From Paracidobacterium acidisoli (GTDB taxonomy: Bacteria > Acidobacteriota > Terriglobia > Terriglobales > Acidobacteriaceae), in the NCBI RefSeq assembly GCF_003428625.2, contig NZ_QVQT02000002.1:62001-126000 (forward strand): a stretch of DNA of 64,000 nucleotides. The letters run 5' to 3'. The translations under genes were made by a program, and so were the position numbers. The notes beneath the pieces were generated by a model. It searched no databases. It was not told where the DNA came from and saw nothing but the letters and a program-made list of their open reading frames with translations. This document shows, in pieces, positions 8,915 to 17,943 of this stretch; within the stretch, counting starts at the first letter, position 1; every line of letters begins with the position of its first letter.

Positions 8915-9601
8915 CTAACGTGCCACGAGACTGCTGGTTTGTATCTGTGATATCCCGGAACTGAGCGCCAGCTCAAATCCGCCGAAGGCAAGGAGGGTAA
9001 GCACGGCAAGAATGCAGGTGGTGATAAGCAGACCGCGGCTCCATGAGTCCTTTGCTCGAGGCGGTTTAACCTCCGGCACCGGTGAGGGAGGGATCATCTG
9101 CATCTGACCGCGAACGCGCTGAATTTTCTCTCGAGCCTGACGGAGCAGCAAATGCAATTCCCCGGTGTCACCGAAGGCGTACCGGCCGCGATAGCCCATC
9201 AGCAGGCAAAGGCAGTACAGTTCAAGAGCATCCGCCACTTCAGCAGAGTCCTGCTGGCCGAGCAGATTGCGAAGATTAAGAAAAAAGGTTTCGCCGGCCA
9301 TGTGGCCGCCGAAGAGCTCTTCCTGGAGAGGCCGGCGCGCCCAGTCGGCAAAAACGGGATTTTGCAGATTCAGTACGCTCTCATCGAGATAGGCCACAGC
9401 GGCAAAGACGCCCATCTGTACAGTTTCAGAGGAATAGCCCATGGCCCGCGATTCCTGCATCGCAGCCTGCAGGGCGCGGCGCATCTGTGTACGAAAACTT
9501 TCTGAGTCCTGAACCTGCTGGCGCTGAAAGCGGACACGCAGAATAGCGGTGAGTGCTTCCTGAAAGGACAGAGCCAGGCTGTTTACGCGCGCGGGAACCA
9601 T
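8915..9601 (-). CDS. tssL: T6SS inner-membrane protein TssL (DotU family)
   Basis: The 228-residue protein carries the DotU-type helical cytoplasmic domain with 'AVAYLDESVLN' and 'LYCLCLLMGYRGRY', and a single C-terminal membrane helix (about 190-212). There is no peptidoglycan-binding OmpA-like extension, so wall anchoring would have to come from another protein. The start codon overlaps the tssK1 stop as TGATG, indicating translational coupling. TssL and TssM form the inner-membrane complex that receives the baseplate through TssK. Confidence 0.92.
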   Translation of the reverse strand: MVPARVNSLALSFQEALTAILRVRFQRQQVQDSESFRTQMRRALQAAMQESRAMGYSSETVQMGVFAAVAYLDESVLNLQNPVFADWARRPLQEELFGGHMAGETFFLNLRNLLGQQDSAEVADALELYCLCLLMGYRGRYAFGDTGELHLLLRQAREKIQRVRGQMQMIPPSPVPEVKPPRAKDSWSRGLLITTCILAVLTLLAFGGFELALSSGISQIQTSSLVAR

Positions 9602-10953
9602 CAGGACGCCTCCACGATAACGGTAAGATCAAATTCCGGCTGCGAAATTTCACCAGGAATATAGACGCCAACCCTGCGGGTCTGCAGGATATGTTCCCAG
9701 CATGGACCGGTAGTTTCGACTGCAAAGTACTGCATATCGGCTTCAGCACGGATGGCAGTAGGCGGGACCTGCAGATGCGTCAGCGTAAGGCCAGGCAGTG
9801 CCCGTCTGACGAGCTCCGGAACAAAGCGGGCAGAGCAAACCTTCACCAGGCGCGGAATGAGCCGCAGCAGATCGGATTCTCCGAGGCTGGACCTTACACC
9901 AAGAATCCAGCGGGCACGGCGCAGGCAGCGTTCATCGAGGACCTCAGCTTCCTGGATATACGGTTCAGTCGGCTGGAAGGTTAGTGTGACCGTATTGGAC
10001 GGAACGATGATCTCGAGATGCCGCCGGATATGAGCATCAAGGTCGCGAAAGACCGGGCCCGGATCGCGATGATCATAGGGCGGCAGATTATGTGGGTCGG
10101 AATCGACGGCAAAGGTACAGAGCGAGCCCGCCAGACGTGAAAGTTCGAGAAACAGCTCTTCCGGATGAGCACGTCGCGTGATGTAGAGATGCTGAATAGC
10201 CGGAAGAGCACTGTGGAGAGCATGCAAAAACCAGTAATTGGCGACATCGAGCGCTGAAGTGCCCGCCTCAAACCGACCCTGATGGCGGGCTCCGCGGGCG
10301 ATTGTGGCGCTTTTTTCCCCAAGTGTTTCGACCAGGCGGCGCAGCAACAGCATCAGCGATTCGCTGGTACTGATGCGCAGGCAAACAGGAATGAACTCCT
10401 CATCGTAGATCAGGTGACCGCGTCCATCGCGCAAAACCCGTGCTATGGGAAGAGAGTGCATATCCTGAGTCAGCTCGGCCTCGGTCCGCAGCTGAATGTT
10501 CTTTTGGCCAAGATCAACTTCGCGCTCATCCATCCCGTTGGTTTCGTCGCGCAGCTGACGCTGCATGCGGGAGAACCGGGTTCCGGCACCCGCCCCATTC
10601 AGGCTGCAGTCGAAGCCATTGTCGCGTCGTGCGGGAACTGTCAGGTACAAAAGTAATGAGGCGTCGGTCGAAGGAAAGACGTCGGTCAGGTTGCGAGCCG
10701 CGGGTGACGGGTCGGAACCGGGCAGCTCAAAGGGAAGCCCGTCCGGAAAAATACCAGAAGCCTGAAGCAGTACAGCATTTCCGTTCCGGATGGCTTTCTG
10801 GTCCAGCTCCAGATGCAGCAGACCCCATGGTTCGTGCCAAAGGCTGGCAACAAGAAAGGCGATCGAATCTTCAAAATAGCGGGTCTGTGTTTGAAAATGA
10901 TGCGGTCCAAGGTACATCCCTTCGGACCACACCACCCGCGACAGAAATTTCAT
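9601..10953 (-). CDS. tssK: T6SS baseplate protein TssK, copy 1
   Basis: The 450-residue protein begins MKFLSRVVWSEGMYLGPHHFQ and ends with the PGEI region; both the 'VxWxEGM-LxPxHFQ' start and the 'LPGLxLTHLxVPPxAI' segment near the C-terminus are TssK hallmarks. TssK trimers connect the baseplate to the TssL/TssM membrane complex. I chose ATG 10953; an upstream in-frame start at 11034 would add 27 non-conserved residues. Its stop overlaps the tssL start, so it heads the tssK-tssL-tssM operon. A second collinear TssK gene of identical length lies at 12983-14335. Confidence 0.92.
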   Translation of the reverse strand: MKFLSRVVWSEGMYLGPHHFQTQTRYFEDSIAFLVASLWHEPWGLLHLELDQKAIRNGNAVLLQASGIFPDGLPFELPGSDPSPAARNLTDVFPSTDASLLLYLTVPARRDNGFDCSLNGAGAGTRFSRMQRQLRDETNGMDEREVDLGQKNIQLRTEAELTQDMHSLPIARVLRDGRGHLIYDEEFIPVCLRISTSESLMLLLRRLVETLGEKSATIARGARHQGRFEAGTSALDVANYWFLHALHSALPAIQHLYITRRAHPEELFLELSRLAGSLCTFAVDSDPHNLPPYDHRDPGPVFRDLDAHIRRHLEIIVPSNTVTLTFQPTEPYIQEAEVLDERCLRRARWILGVRSSLGESDLLRLIPRLVKVCSARFVPELVRRALPGLTLTHLQVPPTAIRAEADMQYFAVETTGPCWEHILQTRRVGVYIPGEISQPEFDLTVIVEAS

Positions 10954-11186
10954 AGTGACCGAACCATCTGGCAAAGTACGACGCAGCGAATGCCACGTGC
11001 GCGGAGCTGTCTGTATGTTGTTTCCACGGTACACAGTACCCCGTGTGTCTGTTCTCTGGATAGTGTAAATTTCCGGAAGCCCGTTAGGGCCGCATCACGA
11101 TCTCTGCGGGCTTTACTGTCTTCGTGCATCGCGATAATCTAAGTCACCGGAACCGCAAGTATACGAGAAGCCACGGTACGCCAGAT
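10954..11186. promoter_or_regulatory. Divergent region between tssK1 and the repeat-motif gene
   Basis: About 230 bases separate the leftward tssK1 start and the rightward start of the F-T-Q repeat gene. Promoters for both must lie here or upstream. I see no convincing -35/-10 pair. A GTG at 11124 is in frame with the rightward gene but precedes non-conserved, basic residues. Confidence 0.35.
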
Positions 11187-12944
11187 ATGGACGGGTCAAA
11201 GCCTCCCTTCGATGAAAGCAGTCCCTCGGGTCAGAGCGAGACATACAGCGCCACAGGCATCTTTGCCCAGGCCGCGGGGAAGAATTCAGGTCCCCCGACA
11301 CCGGAGCAAATGAGCATGCAGCAGGATGTTCCGTTAAATCAAGCCCCTGCTTCGGCCGCAAATGCGCCATCTTTACAGACGACAGACGAAGCCCGGCCGG
11401 GAGAATTCACTCAGCTCTTCCAGTCGCTGACTTCGCCGGCAGTACCGGAAACGAAGACACCTCCTGCTCCTCCAGCAATTCACAGGGATGAGCCGGTGCC
11501 GGCCCCTCCGAAAGCAGCTTCGGTATCAAGATCCGGCGTAGATATTGCAAACGTATTTACCCCTGTATCGGTAGTCAGACAGCAGAGGCCTGTTGTGCAA
11601 TCGCCATCTGCGATCCCGGCAGAACAACTGCCGTTTGCAGCTCCGCCCGCACCACAGAGCGCGGGGGAGTTCACGCAATTACTGCGAACGATTCAGGCTT
11701 CTGAAACTTCCGGAACCGATGAGGTGTCTCCGTCACATCAACCTGGTCCAGTCACATCGCCTGAGACACACAGGCAGCAGGAAGCCTTACCGGAGTCAGC
11801 CGGTTTTACAGGTATGTTTCAGTCACTGGCGGTCAAACCATCACAGGAACAGGAAAATACTGTCTTCGAATCGGTGCGCTCAGTACCGCCGGCGCGTGTC
11901 GAAACAGAAAAGCCGGCTGACTCAGGCAGCTTCACACAGATTTTTCAGTCTTTAACGGTGAAACAGGAGGAGCATCCGGAGAGTTCTACCCCCGGAAAGG
12001 TGCAGACAGGATCGGAAGTGATGCCGCCTCCTGCTGCTTCTGAAGCTCCCGGATCTTTCACTCAGCTGTTTCATTCTATATCACCACAAAAGCCTACTCC
12101 TCCTGGTTCTCCCGCACCTGCGGCACAAGAAGCATCTCTGCCTTCAACGAGCCCCGGGGCGTTCACGCAGGTATTCTCACAGCTTTCCCCCGCGCAGGGA
12201 CAGAATGCCGGCTTCGGTGTGCAGCCTGCACCGTTATCGCCCGTTAAGCCCCGGCAGAAGCTACCGGCTCAGGCCGAAGTGGGCTTCCCGGCAGCGAATC
12301 CTCATTCCGGGGCGGCGACACCGGCTCAGGGAGGTTTCACGCAGTTATTTCGCTCGCTGAATCCGGAACCGCAAGCGGAGAAGATCCAGATGCCTTTGCC
12401 GGACCCTGCGCCCTCCGGCCCTGCTGCGACAGGCGCTGGTCCGGCTCTGGGCGGGTTTACTCAATTGTTGCGGACGCTCTCTGCTGAACCTTCCACGGCG
12501 CAGCCTGCGTCAGCGGCAATGCCGCCAGCACTTTTTCCCACACAATCCCCGGCGAGCGGCCCGGGAGAATTTACACGGGTGATCTCCAGTTCGGCTTTGC
12601 GTGACACCATTGGGCTGACACCGGCCTCCGGTCCACCGGTTCTGCCACAGCAGCCAGTCCCCGGTTCGCCTGCTGGAGTGCCGTCTCTGCAGGTTCCCCG
12701 GCCTCCTCAGATGCCACACATGCCAGTGGCCCCGGTTCCTCAGGCTGCCGCGCCTCCGCAATCGGCTGCTTTTAAGCCTCCAGCATTTGCATTTCCGCCG
12801 CAACAGCCACCAGCAGCGGCTCCGGCTCCTCCCGCAGCCCCACAGAGCAAACTTCAGCAATACCTTCCGCTGATTCTGATTCTGAACGTCTTTGTGCTGC
12901 TGGTGATCCTGCTGATTCTGTTCTTCGTGATACGCCACAAGTAA
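11187..12944 (+). CDS. Tail-anchored Pro/Ala-rich protein with nine G-x-F-T-Q motifs
   Basis: The 585-residue protein has no globular fold that I recognise. It is a Pro/Ala/Ser/Gln-rich, probably disordered chain with nine short motifs of the form G-[EGSA]-F-T-[QR]-[LIVM]-[FL]-x-[ST]-[LI] between residues 72 and 470 (first codon 11400, last 12564). They include GEFTQLFQSL, GSFTQIFQSL, GGFTQLFRSL and GGFTQLLRTL, with one (GFTGMFQSL) losing the Gln and the last (GEFTRVISSS) diverged. A degenerate first copy may be TGIFAQA near residue 23. The C-terminus is a single hydrophobic helix (about 561-581) followed by RHK, a tail anchor placing the motifs in the cytoplasm. It sits between two tssK genes inside the T6SS cluster. 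ATG 11187 is preferred over GTG 11124. Function unknown; a multivalent scaffold is an inference. Confidence 0.75.
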   Translation: MDGSKPPFDESSPSGQSETYSATGIFAQAAGKNSGPPTPEQMSMQQDVPLNQAPASAANAPSLQTTDEARPGEFTQLFQSLTSPAVPETKTPPAPPAIHRDEPVPAPPKAASVSRSGVDIANVFTPVSVVRQQRPVVQSPSAIPAEQLPFAAPPAPQSAGEFTQLLRTIQASETSGTDEVSPSHQPGPVTSPETHRQQEALPESAGFTGMFQSLAVKPSQEQENTVFESVRSVPPARVETEKPADSGSFTQIFQSLTVKQEEHPESSTPGKVQTGSEVMPPPAASEAPGSFTQLFHSISPQKPTPPGSPAPAAQEASLPSTSPGAFTQVFSQLSPAQGQNAGFGVQPAPLSPVKPRQKLPAQAEVGFPAANPHSGAATPAQGGFTQLFRSLNPEPQAEKIQMPLPDPAPSGPAATGAGPALGGFTQLLRTLSAEPSTAQPASAAMPPALFPTQSPASGPGEFTRVISSSALRDTIGLTPASGPPVLPQQPVPGSPAGVPSLQVPRPPQMPHMPVAPVPQAAAPPQSAAFKPPAFAFPPQQPPAAAPAPPAAPQSKLQQYLPLILILNVFVLLVILLILFFVIRHK

Positions 12945-12982
12945 CAGAGAAGGAAGCCTGAGAGGATGCGCAGGGAAATGCT

Positions 12983-14335
12983 CTAGTCGGTACTGGCAAA
13001 GAGGATGATCAGTTCCATCTCAGGATTTGGGATTTCGCCGGGAACATATGCAGCGAAATTGCGTGCACGCTGGACTGCTTCCCAAACTCCGCCTGAGCGC
13101 TCGACGCTGAAGTACTGATAGCGCATTTTCACGGGAATCGCGCGAGGAGGTACAGGTACGTGGGTCAGCTTAAGCCCCGGCAGTGCCTGTCGAATCAGCT
13201 GCTCAATATGCGTTGCCGAACAGGTTTTGATCAGAGAGGGAGCACGGCTGATCAGATCCGCATCGCGCATATCCGAAGAGACAGCCAGATAAAAGCGTGA
13301 ATTTTCGAAGTACTTGTCCTGATCGATTGCCGCAGCGTAAATAGAATCGCGCAGCGGCTTCAGCGGCAGTGCGACGAAATTACCCGGCACGACTGTTTCA
13401 AGTAGTTCGGAGATCAGCGCGTCAAGCGCGATAAAACACGGGCCCAGCCTGTCATGTTCGTATTTCGACAGATCACGAGGTTCAATTTTGCGTGAAAATG
13501 TGGTCAGAGCGCCTGCCAGCGAGAGCATCTGTACAAACAGATTTTCCGGATGGACATGATCTGCTTCCAGAAAGTGGCGAAGTACCGGCAAATGCGTGTT
13601 GAGTGTGTAGAGAAGCCAGAAATTCGCAATGTCCGATGCGCTGAAGTCTGCCAGGGACTGGTTGCGCTGGCGTCGGGTTCCTACCAGCTGGCTGCAGCGC
13701 GCCACCATGACTTCGATAAGACCACGCAGAATGCCGTTCAGCAGCTCGTTGCCCCTGACATTGAGCATCGGCGGCACAAATTTTGTATCAAGACGGTAGC
13801 TTCCAGCCTCAGTGCGTTCGATTTGTGCGAAGGGAAGAAGTACTGATCCCTCCTGGTTCTCTCCATCGGCCAGAATCTGGAGGTTTTTACGCGCCAGCGA
13901 GACCGGTTTTTCTGTGCCTGTGCTGTTTTCATCGCGCAGCATCTGCAGATCTGCGTAAAAACGTGTGCTGACCCCACGCTGAGTACCGACGTTCATTCCT
14001 CCGGGGCGATCCTGAGGGATTGCCAGGTAAAAAACGCAGGTCTTCCGTCCATCCTGAAAGCACTCGTCCAGGCTGCGCGCACGCGGCTGCGTGTCGGAAG
14101 ATGGCATGTCGAGTAACAATCCATCCGGAAAAACGCCGGATGCCTGGGAAATGGCAAGCAGCCCTTCACCCAGAGATGTCCCATCGAGCTGAAGTTCGAT
14201 GAAGCCCCAGTAAGGATTGGAAAGGGCCTCGATCAGGAAGCGCAGCGTCTCACCAAAGAAGCGATCCTGTGCCTGCAGATGCTGAGGAGAGAGAAAAACG
14301 CCTTTCGACCAGACAACAGGCTGCAATTGTCGCAT
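12983..14335 (-). CDS. tssK: T6SS baseplate protein TssK, copy 2
   Basis: This 450-residue protein starts MRQLQPVVWSKGVFLSPQHLQ and ends near YVPGEIPNPEMELIIL. It is collinear with the copy-1 TssK over its whole length and shares the marks 'ASGVFPDGL', 'SDIANFWLLYTLN' and 'ALPGLKLTHVPVPPRAI', but has clearly diverged. I chose ATG 14335; the frame is open further upstream to 15166 on the minus strand, but that part lies antisense to tssB and is not coding. The gene stands alone, convergent with the F-T-Q repeat gene and divergent from tssB. Whether it forms mixed trimers with copy 1 or serves another assembly state is unknown. Confidence 0.92.
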   Translation of the reverse strand: MRQLQPVVWSKGVFLSPQHLQAQDRFFGETLRFLIEALSNPYWGFIELQLDGTSLGEGLLAISQASGVFPDGLLLDMPSSDTQPRARSLDECFQDGRKTCVFYLAIPQDRPGGMNVGTQRGVSTRFYADLQMLRDENSTGTEKPVSLARKNLQILADGENQEGSVLLPFAQIERTEAGSYRLDTKFVPPMLNVRGNELLNGILRGLIEVMVARCSQLVGTRRQRNQSLADFSASDIANFWLLYTLNTHLPVLRHFLEADHVHPENLFVQMLSLAGALTTFSRKIEPRDLSKYEHDRLGPCFIALDALISELLETVVPGNFVALPLKPLRDSIYAAAIDQDKYFENSRFYLAVSSDMRDADLISRAPSLIKTCSATHIEQLIRQALPGLKLTHVPVPPRAIPVKMRYQYFSVERSGGVWEAVQRARNFAAYVPGEIPNPEMELIILFASTD

Positions 14336-14650
14336 TCCAGTTATTCCCGCTGGGGTTAGAGTATACCGTGAGGAACGATGTACAGAAGAAAGAGTCTGTT
14401 TCAGAGAGCAGGTTACCTTTGGACCGGTTTTCAGCTTGACACACTTTTGAGCGCAGATAAATAATCCTCTCGCCTTCGTTCGACGGAATTGCCATCTTCC
14501 AGAAAATTGGGTTGCTCTGCTGCATGGTGAACGAAGTCCGAAAATACCAGTAACGCATAATGATCCAGACACACTATCCGAGTACATCGGTTTTGTGAGT
14601 TCCGAATCAAAACCGGCGGTGCCTCCGCTGGCCAATCGAGGGAAAAAGAT
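14336..14650. promoter_or_regulatory. Divergent promoter region of tssK2 and the main tssB operon
   Basis: This 315-base gene-free stretch separates tssK2 (leftward) from tssB (rightward). For tssK2, TATACT on the minus strand at 14365-14360 is a good -10 box 25 bases before the ATG, but its -35 is weak. For the tssB operon, TTGACA at 14436-14441 followed after 16 bases by TAAATA (14458-14463) is a candidate sigma70-like promoter, leaving a leader of nearly 190 bases. A GAGGG ribosome binding site precedes tssB. Confidence 0.45.
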
Positions 14651-15169
14651 ATGGCAAGGGAAAGTACGCAGCACAAACTGGACCGCGTGCGTTCGCCGCG
14701 CGTCCACATTACCTACGACGTCGAGATCGGCGATGCGATTGAACTCAAGGAGCTGCCATTCGTAATGGGTGTTCTGGGTGACCTGACCGGACAGCCGGAA
14801 CAGCCTCTGGCCGCCCTGAAGGATCGTAAGTTTGTTGAGATCACGCCGGACAACTTTGACAGCGTGCTGAAAGGAATGCAGCCGCATCTCGCATATTCCG
14901 TCGCCAACAAGCTGAGCGACGATCCGAACGCGGGTCAGATCGGTGTCAATCTGAAGTTTGAAAGTCTCGACGATTTCTCTCCGGAAAATGTGGCGAAGCA
15001 GGTCGGTCCTCTGCGCGAGCTTCTCGATCTGCGTACGCGTCTTTCGGACCTGCGAGGCAGTCTGCAGGGTAACGACAAACTGGATGAGGCATTGTTTGAG
15101 GCCGTTTCCAGTACGGAAGCCCGTGAAAAACTGCGCGCCGAGCTCGGCAAAACCGGAGGTGAGCAATGA
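14651..15169 (+). CDS. tssB: T6SS contractile sheath small subunit TssB (VipA)
   Basis: The 172-residue protein matches TssB along its length: 'RVRSPRVHITYDVEIGDAIE', 'LPFVMGVLGDLTG', 'KFVEITPDNFDSVL', and a helical C-terminal half ending with 'LRDLRG'-type and acidic residues. TssB pairs with TssC to build the cytoplasmic contractile sheath that drives the Hcp tube. It is the first gene of the rightward operon; the stop overlaps the tssC start (ATGA), supporting coupled 1:1 synthesis. Confidence 0.96.
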   Translation: MARESTQHKLDRVRSPRVHITYDVEIGDAIELKELPFVMGVLGDLTGQPEQPLAALKDRKFVEITPDNFDSVLKGMQPHLAYSVANKLSDDPNAGQIGVNLKFESLDDFSPENVAKQVGPLRELLDLRTRLSDLRGSLQGNDKLDEALFEAVSSTEAREKLRAELGKTGGEQ

Positions 15170-16659
15170 GCACTGCTAATACGGCTGCAGCCGCCGCAGC
15201 ACAGACAACCGAACAGGCTTCGGAGCAGACGCTGCTTGACCAGATCGTTTCTCAGGGACGCTTCAACCGCGATGCCGCTACCCTTGAGCGCGGCCGGGAC
15301 ATGGTGAAAGAGTTCGTCTCCCAGGTCCTCGATGGTCACATGACGCTCACGCGTGATGCGGAAGCCTCCATTCAGGCGCGCATTGCTCAGATTGACAAGC
15401 TGATATCGCTGCAGTTGAACGAGGTGCTCCACTATCCGGCATTTCAAAAGCTGGAGTCCACGTGGCGCGGTATCAAGTATGTGCTGGATCAGTCTGAAAC
15501 CAGCGATATGCTCAAGATCAAGGTTCTGAATGTCTCCAAGCGCGAACTGCTGAAAGATCTGCAGCGGGCTCCGGAGTTTGACCAGAGCGCTCTCTTCAAA
15601 AAGGTTTACGAAGAGGAATTCGGTGTTTTTGGCGGTGCACCGTTTGCATCGCTGGTAGGAGACTACGAATTCGGCCGTGGTCCGGAGGATATTGAGCTGC
15701 TGGAGCGCATTTCACAGGTGGCTTCGGCTGCCCATGCGCCGTTCCTCAGCGCCGCTTCTTCCGACCTGCTGAATCTGTCCGGCTATACACAGCTGGGTGC
15801 GCCGCGTGACATCGGGAAAATATTTGATTCCACGGAATATGCCAAGTGGAAATCCTTCCGTCAGTCCGACGACTCTCGCTATGTGGCTCTTACCCTCCCA
15901 CACATCCTGATGCGTCTTCCTTACGGCAAGGATACGAAACAGGTAGAGGCATTTGACTACGAAGAAGCGGTGGATGGCAGTGATCACTCCAAATATCTTT
16001 GGGGCAACGCGGCTTACGGTCTTGCAGCCCGATTGACCAATTCCTTTGCGCGTCACGGCTGGTGTGCGGCGATTCGCGGAGTGGAGGGGGGCGGTCTCGT
16101 CGAAGGTCTGCCGGCTCATACCTTCCGCACCGACGAAGGAGATATTGCACTGAAGTGCCCGACTGAGGTCGCGATTACAGATCGTCGTGAGAAAGAGCTG
16201 GCCGATCAGGGGCTGGTTCCACTGGTGCACTGCAAGGGCACTGATTATGCAGCGTTCTTCAGCGTCCAGACGGCAAACAAGCCGAAGCTGTACGACAAAG
16301 AAGCCGCGAATGCCAATGCGCGTCTATCAGCACAGCTGCCGTATATTCTTGCGATGTCCCGTTTTGCACATTATCTGAAGGCCATGATGCGCGACAAAAT
16401 CGGCAGCTTTATGAGTCGCCAGGATTGCGAAAAGTTTCTTAATCAATGGATCAGTAGCTATGTCTGCGCAGATGACAATGCGTCACAGGCTGCCAAAGCA
16501 AAATTGCCTCTGCGGGAGGCTGTGATCCAGGTCTCGGAGGTTGCAGGGAAACCTGGTGCATATCGCGCGGTTGCATTCCTCAAGCCGCATTTCCAGCTCG
16601 ACGAGCTATCTGTTTCGCTTCGTCTTGTGGCCGACCTGCCGGCGTCGGCGCGGAAGTAG
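15166..16659 (+). CDS. tssC: T6SS contractile sheath large subunit TssC (VipB)
   Basis: The 497-residue protein has standard TssC length and signatures: 'LQLNEVLHYPAFQKLESTWRG' near residue 85, 'FGVFGGAPFASLVGDYEFG', 'AAHAPFLSAAS', 'LPHILMRLPYG' and a conserved C-terminus 'KPHFQLDELSVSLRLVADLP'. It heterodimerises with TssB to form the sheath. The Ala/Thr/Gln-rich first 30 residues are variable in the family. The gene overlaps tssB by four bases, and hcp follows after 66 bases. Confidence 0.96.
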   Translation: MSTANTAAAAAAQTTEQASEQTLLDQIVSQGRFNRDAATLERGRDMVKEFVSQVLDGHMTLTRDAEASIQARIAQIDKLISLQLNEVLHYPAFQKLESTWRGIKYVLDQSETSDMLKIKVLNVSKRELLKDLQRAPEFDQSALFKKVYEEEFGVFGGAPFASLVGDYEFGRGPEDIELLERISQVASAAHAPFLSAASSDLLNLSGYTQLGAPRDIGKIFDSTEYAKWKSFRQSDDSRYVALTLPHILMRLPYGKDTKQVEAFDYEEAVDGSDHSKYLWGNAAYGLAARLTNSFARHGWCAAIRGVEGGGLVEGLPAHTFRTDEGDIALKCPTEVAITDRREKELADQGLVPLVHCKGTDYAAFFSVQTANKPKLYDKEAANANARLSAQLPYILAMSRFAHYLKAMMRDKIGSFMSRQDCEKFLNQWISSYVCADDNASQAAKAKLPLREAVIQVSEVAGKPGAYRAVAFLKPHFQLDELSVSLRLVADLPASARK

Positions 16660-16725
16660 CATAACCGGCCGGAAGTCTACAGCAGTTGAAAACAGCATTT
16701 TGCGAAACAGGAAAGGAGCTTTTCC

Positions 16726-17202
16726 ATGGCTGTTGATTATTTTCTGAAACTGGATGGAATCCAGGGTGAATCCGAAGACGCAGCGCACAAAGACGAGATT
16801 CAGATCATGAGCTGGAGCTGGGGGGCATCACAGGTATCCTCCGTCTCTGGTACCGGTGGCTCCGGAGCCGGTAAGGCTGATTTGTCGGATTTCAGCATCA
16901 TGACTAACTTCGATAAAGGAACGCCGAAGTTCTTTAAGTCAATCTGCGAAGGTGCTCATATCAAGACCGGCACCATGACAGCCATTAAGTCCGGCGCGAA
17001 CAATAAGCCATATCTGAAGGTCGACTTTAAGGAGCTGTTTGTCAGCAGTCTTCAGATCTCTGCCTCCAGCGAGATCCCAACTGTCAGCATTTCATTCACC
17101 TATAACGAGATCAAAGTCGATTATTCGGTACAGAATGAGCAGGGCAATCTCACCAGCACTGGCGCGGTGACATACAACCTGAAGCAGAACAAGCTGACCT
17201 AA
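16726..17202 (+). CDS. hcp: T6SS tube protein Hcp (TssD)
   Basis: The 158-residue protein begins MAVDYFLKLDGIQGES and continues 'DEIQIMSWSWGASQ', the standard Hcp opening, and ends with the beta-rich 'VSISFTYNEIKVDYSVQNEQG' type region. Hcp hexamers stack into the expelled inner tube. There is no fused C-terminal effector domain. A strong ribosome binding site (AAAGGAG, 8 bases before ATG) fits the need for high expression. It has its own 66-base spacer after tssC, where a secondary promoter could lie. Confidence 0.95.
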   Translation: MAVDYFLKLDGIQGESEDAAHKDEIQIMSWSWGASQVSSVSGTGGSGAGKADLSDFSIMTNFDKGTPKFFKSICEGAHIKTGTMTAIKSGANNKPYLKVDFKELFVSSLQISASSEIPTVSISFTYNEIKVDYSVQNEQGNLTSTGAVTYNLKQNKLT

Positions 17203-17214
17203 GGCGATCTTTAA

Positions 17215-17943
17215 ATGGACGCGCTTTCTCTCTATCGAGCCGGTCAGTTGCAGCCGGCGATTGAAGCGCTTGGCGTTGAGTTGCGAAAGCAGCCGCTCGA
17301 CGTCAGGCGCCGTACCTTTTTATTCGAATTGTTGTGCTTTGCCGGTGAATACGAGCGGGCGGGCAAGCAGCTTGATATTCTTTCGGATTCGGGAAAAGAA
17401 GCTGCCGCTGGCTCCATGCTCTACAGAGCCGCTTTGCATGCTGAGACAACCCGACAGGCGATGTTCGCGGAAAATAAGCTGCCCGTTGGTTCTGCACTGG
17501 CGTCGCCCTCGGGACAGTGGAATCATCGGGAATTCACTTCACTGACGGACGGTGATCTTCGTATCGGTTCGCATCTTGAAGTATTCATTGCCGGCAGCTA
17601 TACGTGGATACCATTGGCGTACATAGAGTCGCTGGAAATTCAGCCTCCCAAAAGATTGCGCGATACTCTTTGGATTCCGGCGATTTTGCATACTACGTCC
17701 GATTTTCGCCTTCAGGATCTGGGCGAGGTGCTGCTGCCCGCGCTCGCACCGTTATCCTGGAGGCACGCAGACGATATGGTGCGGCTGGGACACAAAACCG
17801 TGTGGGAAGAAAATGCGGAATACGGAGCCATTCCTCACGGTCAGAAAGTACTTTTAAGCGATGAGGAAGAAGAATCGATTTTAGAGCTCCGTAGTCTTAC
17901 CTTCCATCACGCGCGGGAGACGGCCGAAAGTGCCATTACGTGA
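17215..17943 (+). CDS. tagJ: T6SS accessory protein TagJ/ImpE (SciE type)
   Basis: The 242-residue protein opens with a tetratricopeptide-like helical segment (MDALSLYRAGQLQPAIEALG, 'LRKQPLDVRRRTFLFELLCFAGEYERA') and continues into the ImpE-type domain 'VFIAGSYTWIPLAYIESLEIQPPKRLRD'. ImpE/TagJ binds TssB and assists sheath handling in some T6SS types. It follows hcp by 12 bases and overlaps tssA by 14 bases, so it is part of the same transcript. Confidence 0.88.
   Translation: MDALSLYRAGQLQPAIEALGVELRKQPLDVRRRTFLFELLCFAGEYERAGKQLDILSDSGKEAAAGSMLYRAALHAETTRQAMFAENKLPVGSALASPSGQWNHREFTSLTDGDLRIGSHLEVFIAGSYTWIPLAYIESLEIQPPKRLRDTLWIPAILHTTSDFRLQDLGEVLLPALAPLSWRHADDMVRLGHKTVWEENAEYGAIPHGQKVLLSDEEEESILELRSLTFHHARETAESAIT

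Noticed and set aside
14336-15166. Upstream extension of the minus-strand frame that contains tssK2
   Set aside because: The extra 277 codons lie antisense to tssB and show no TssK similarity; the family start is at ATG 14335.
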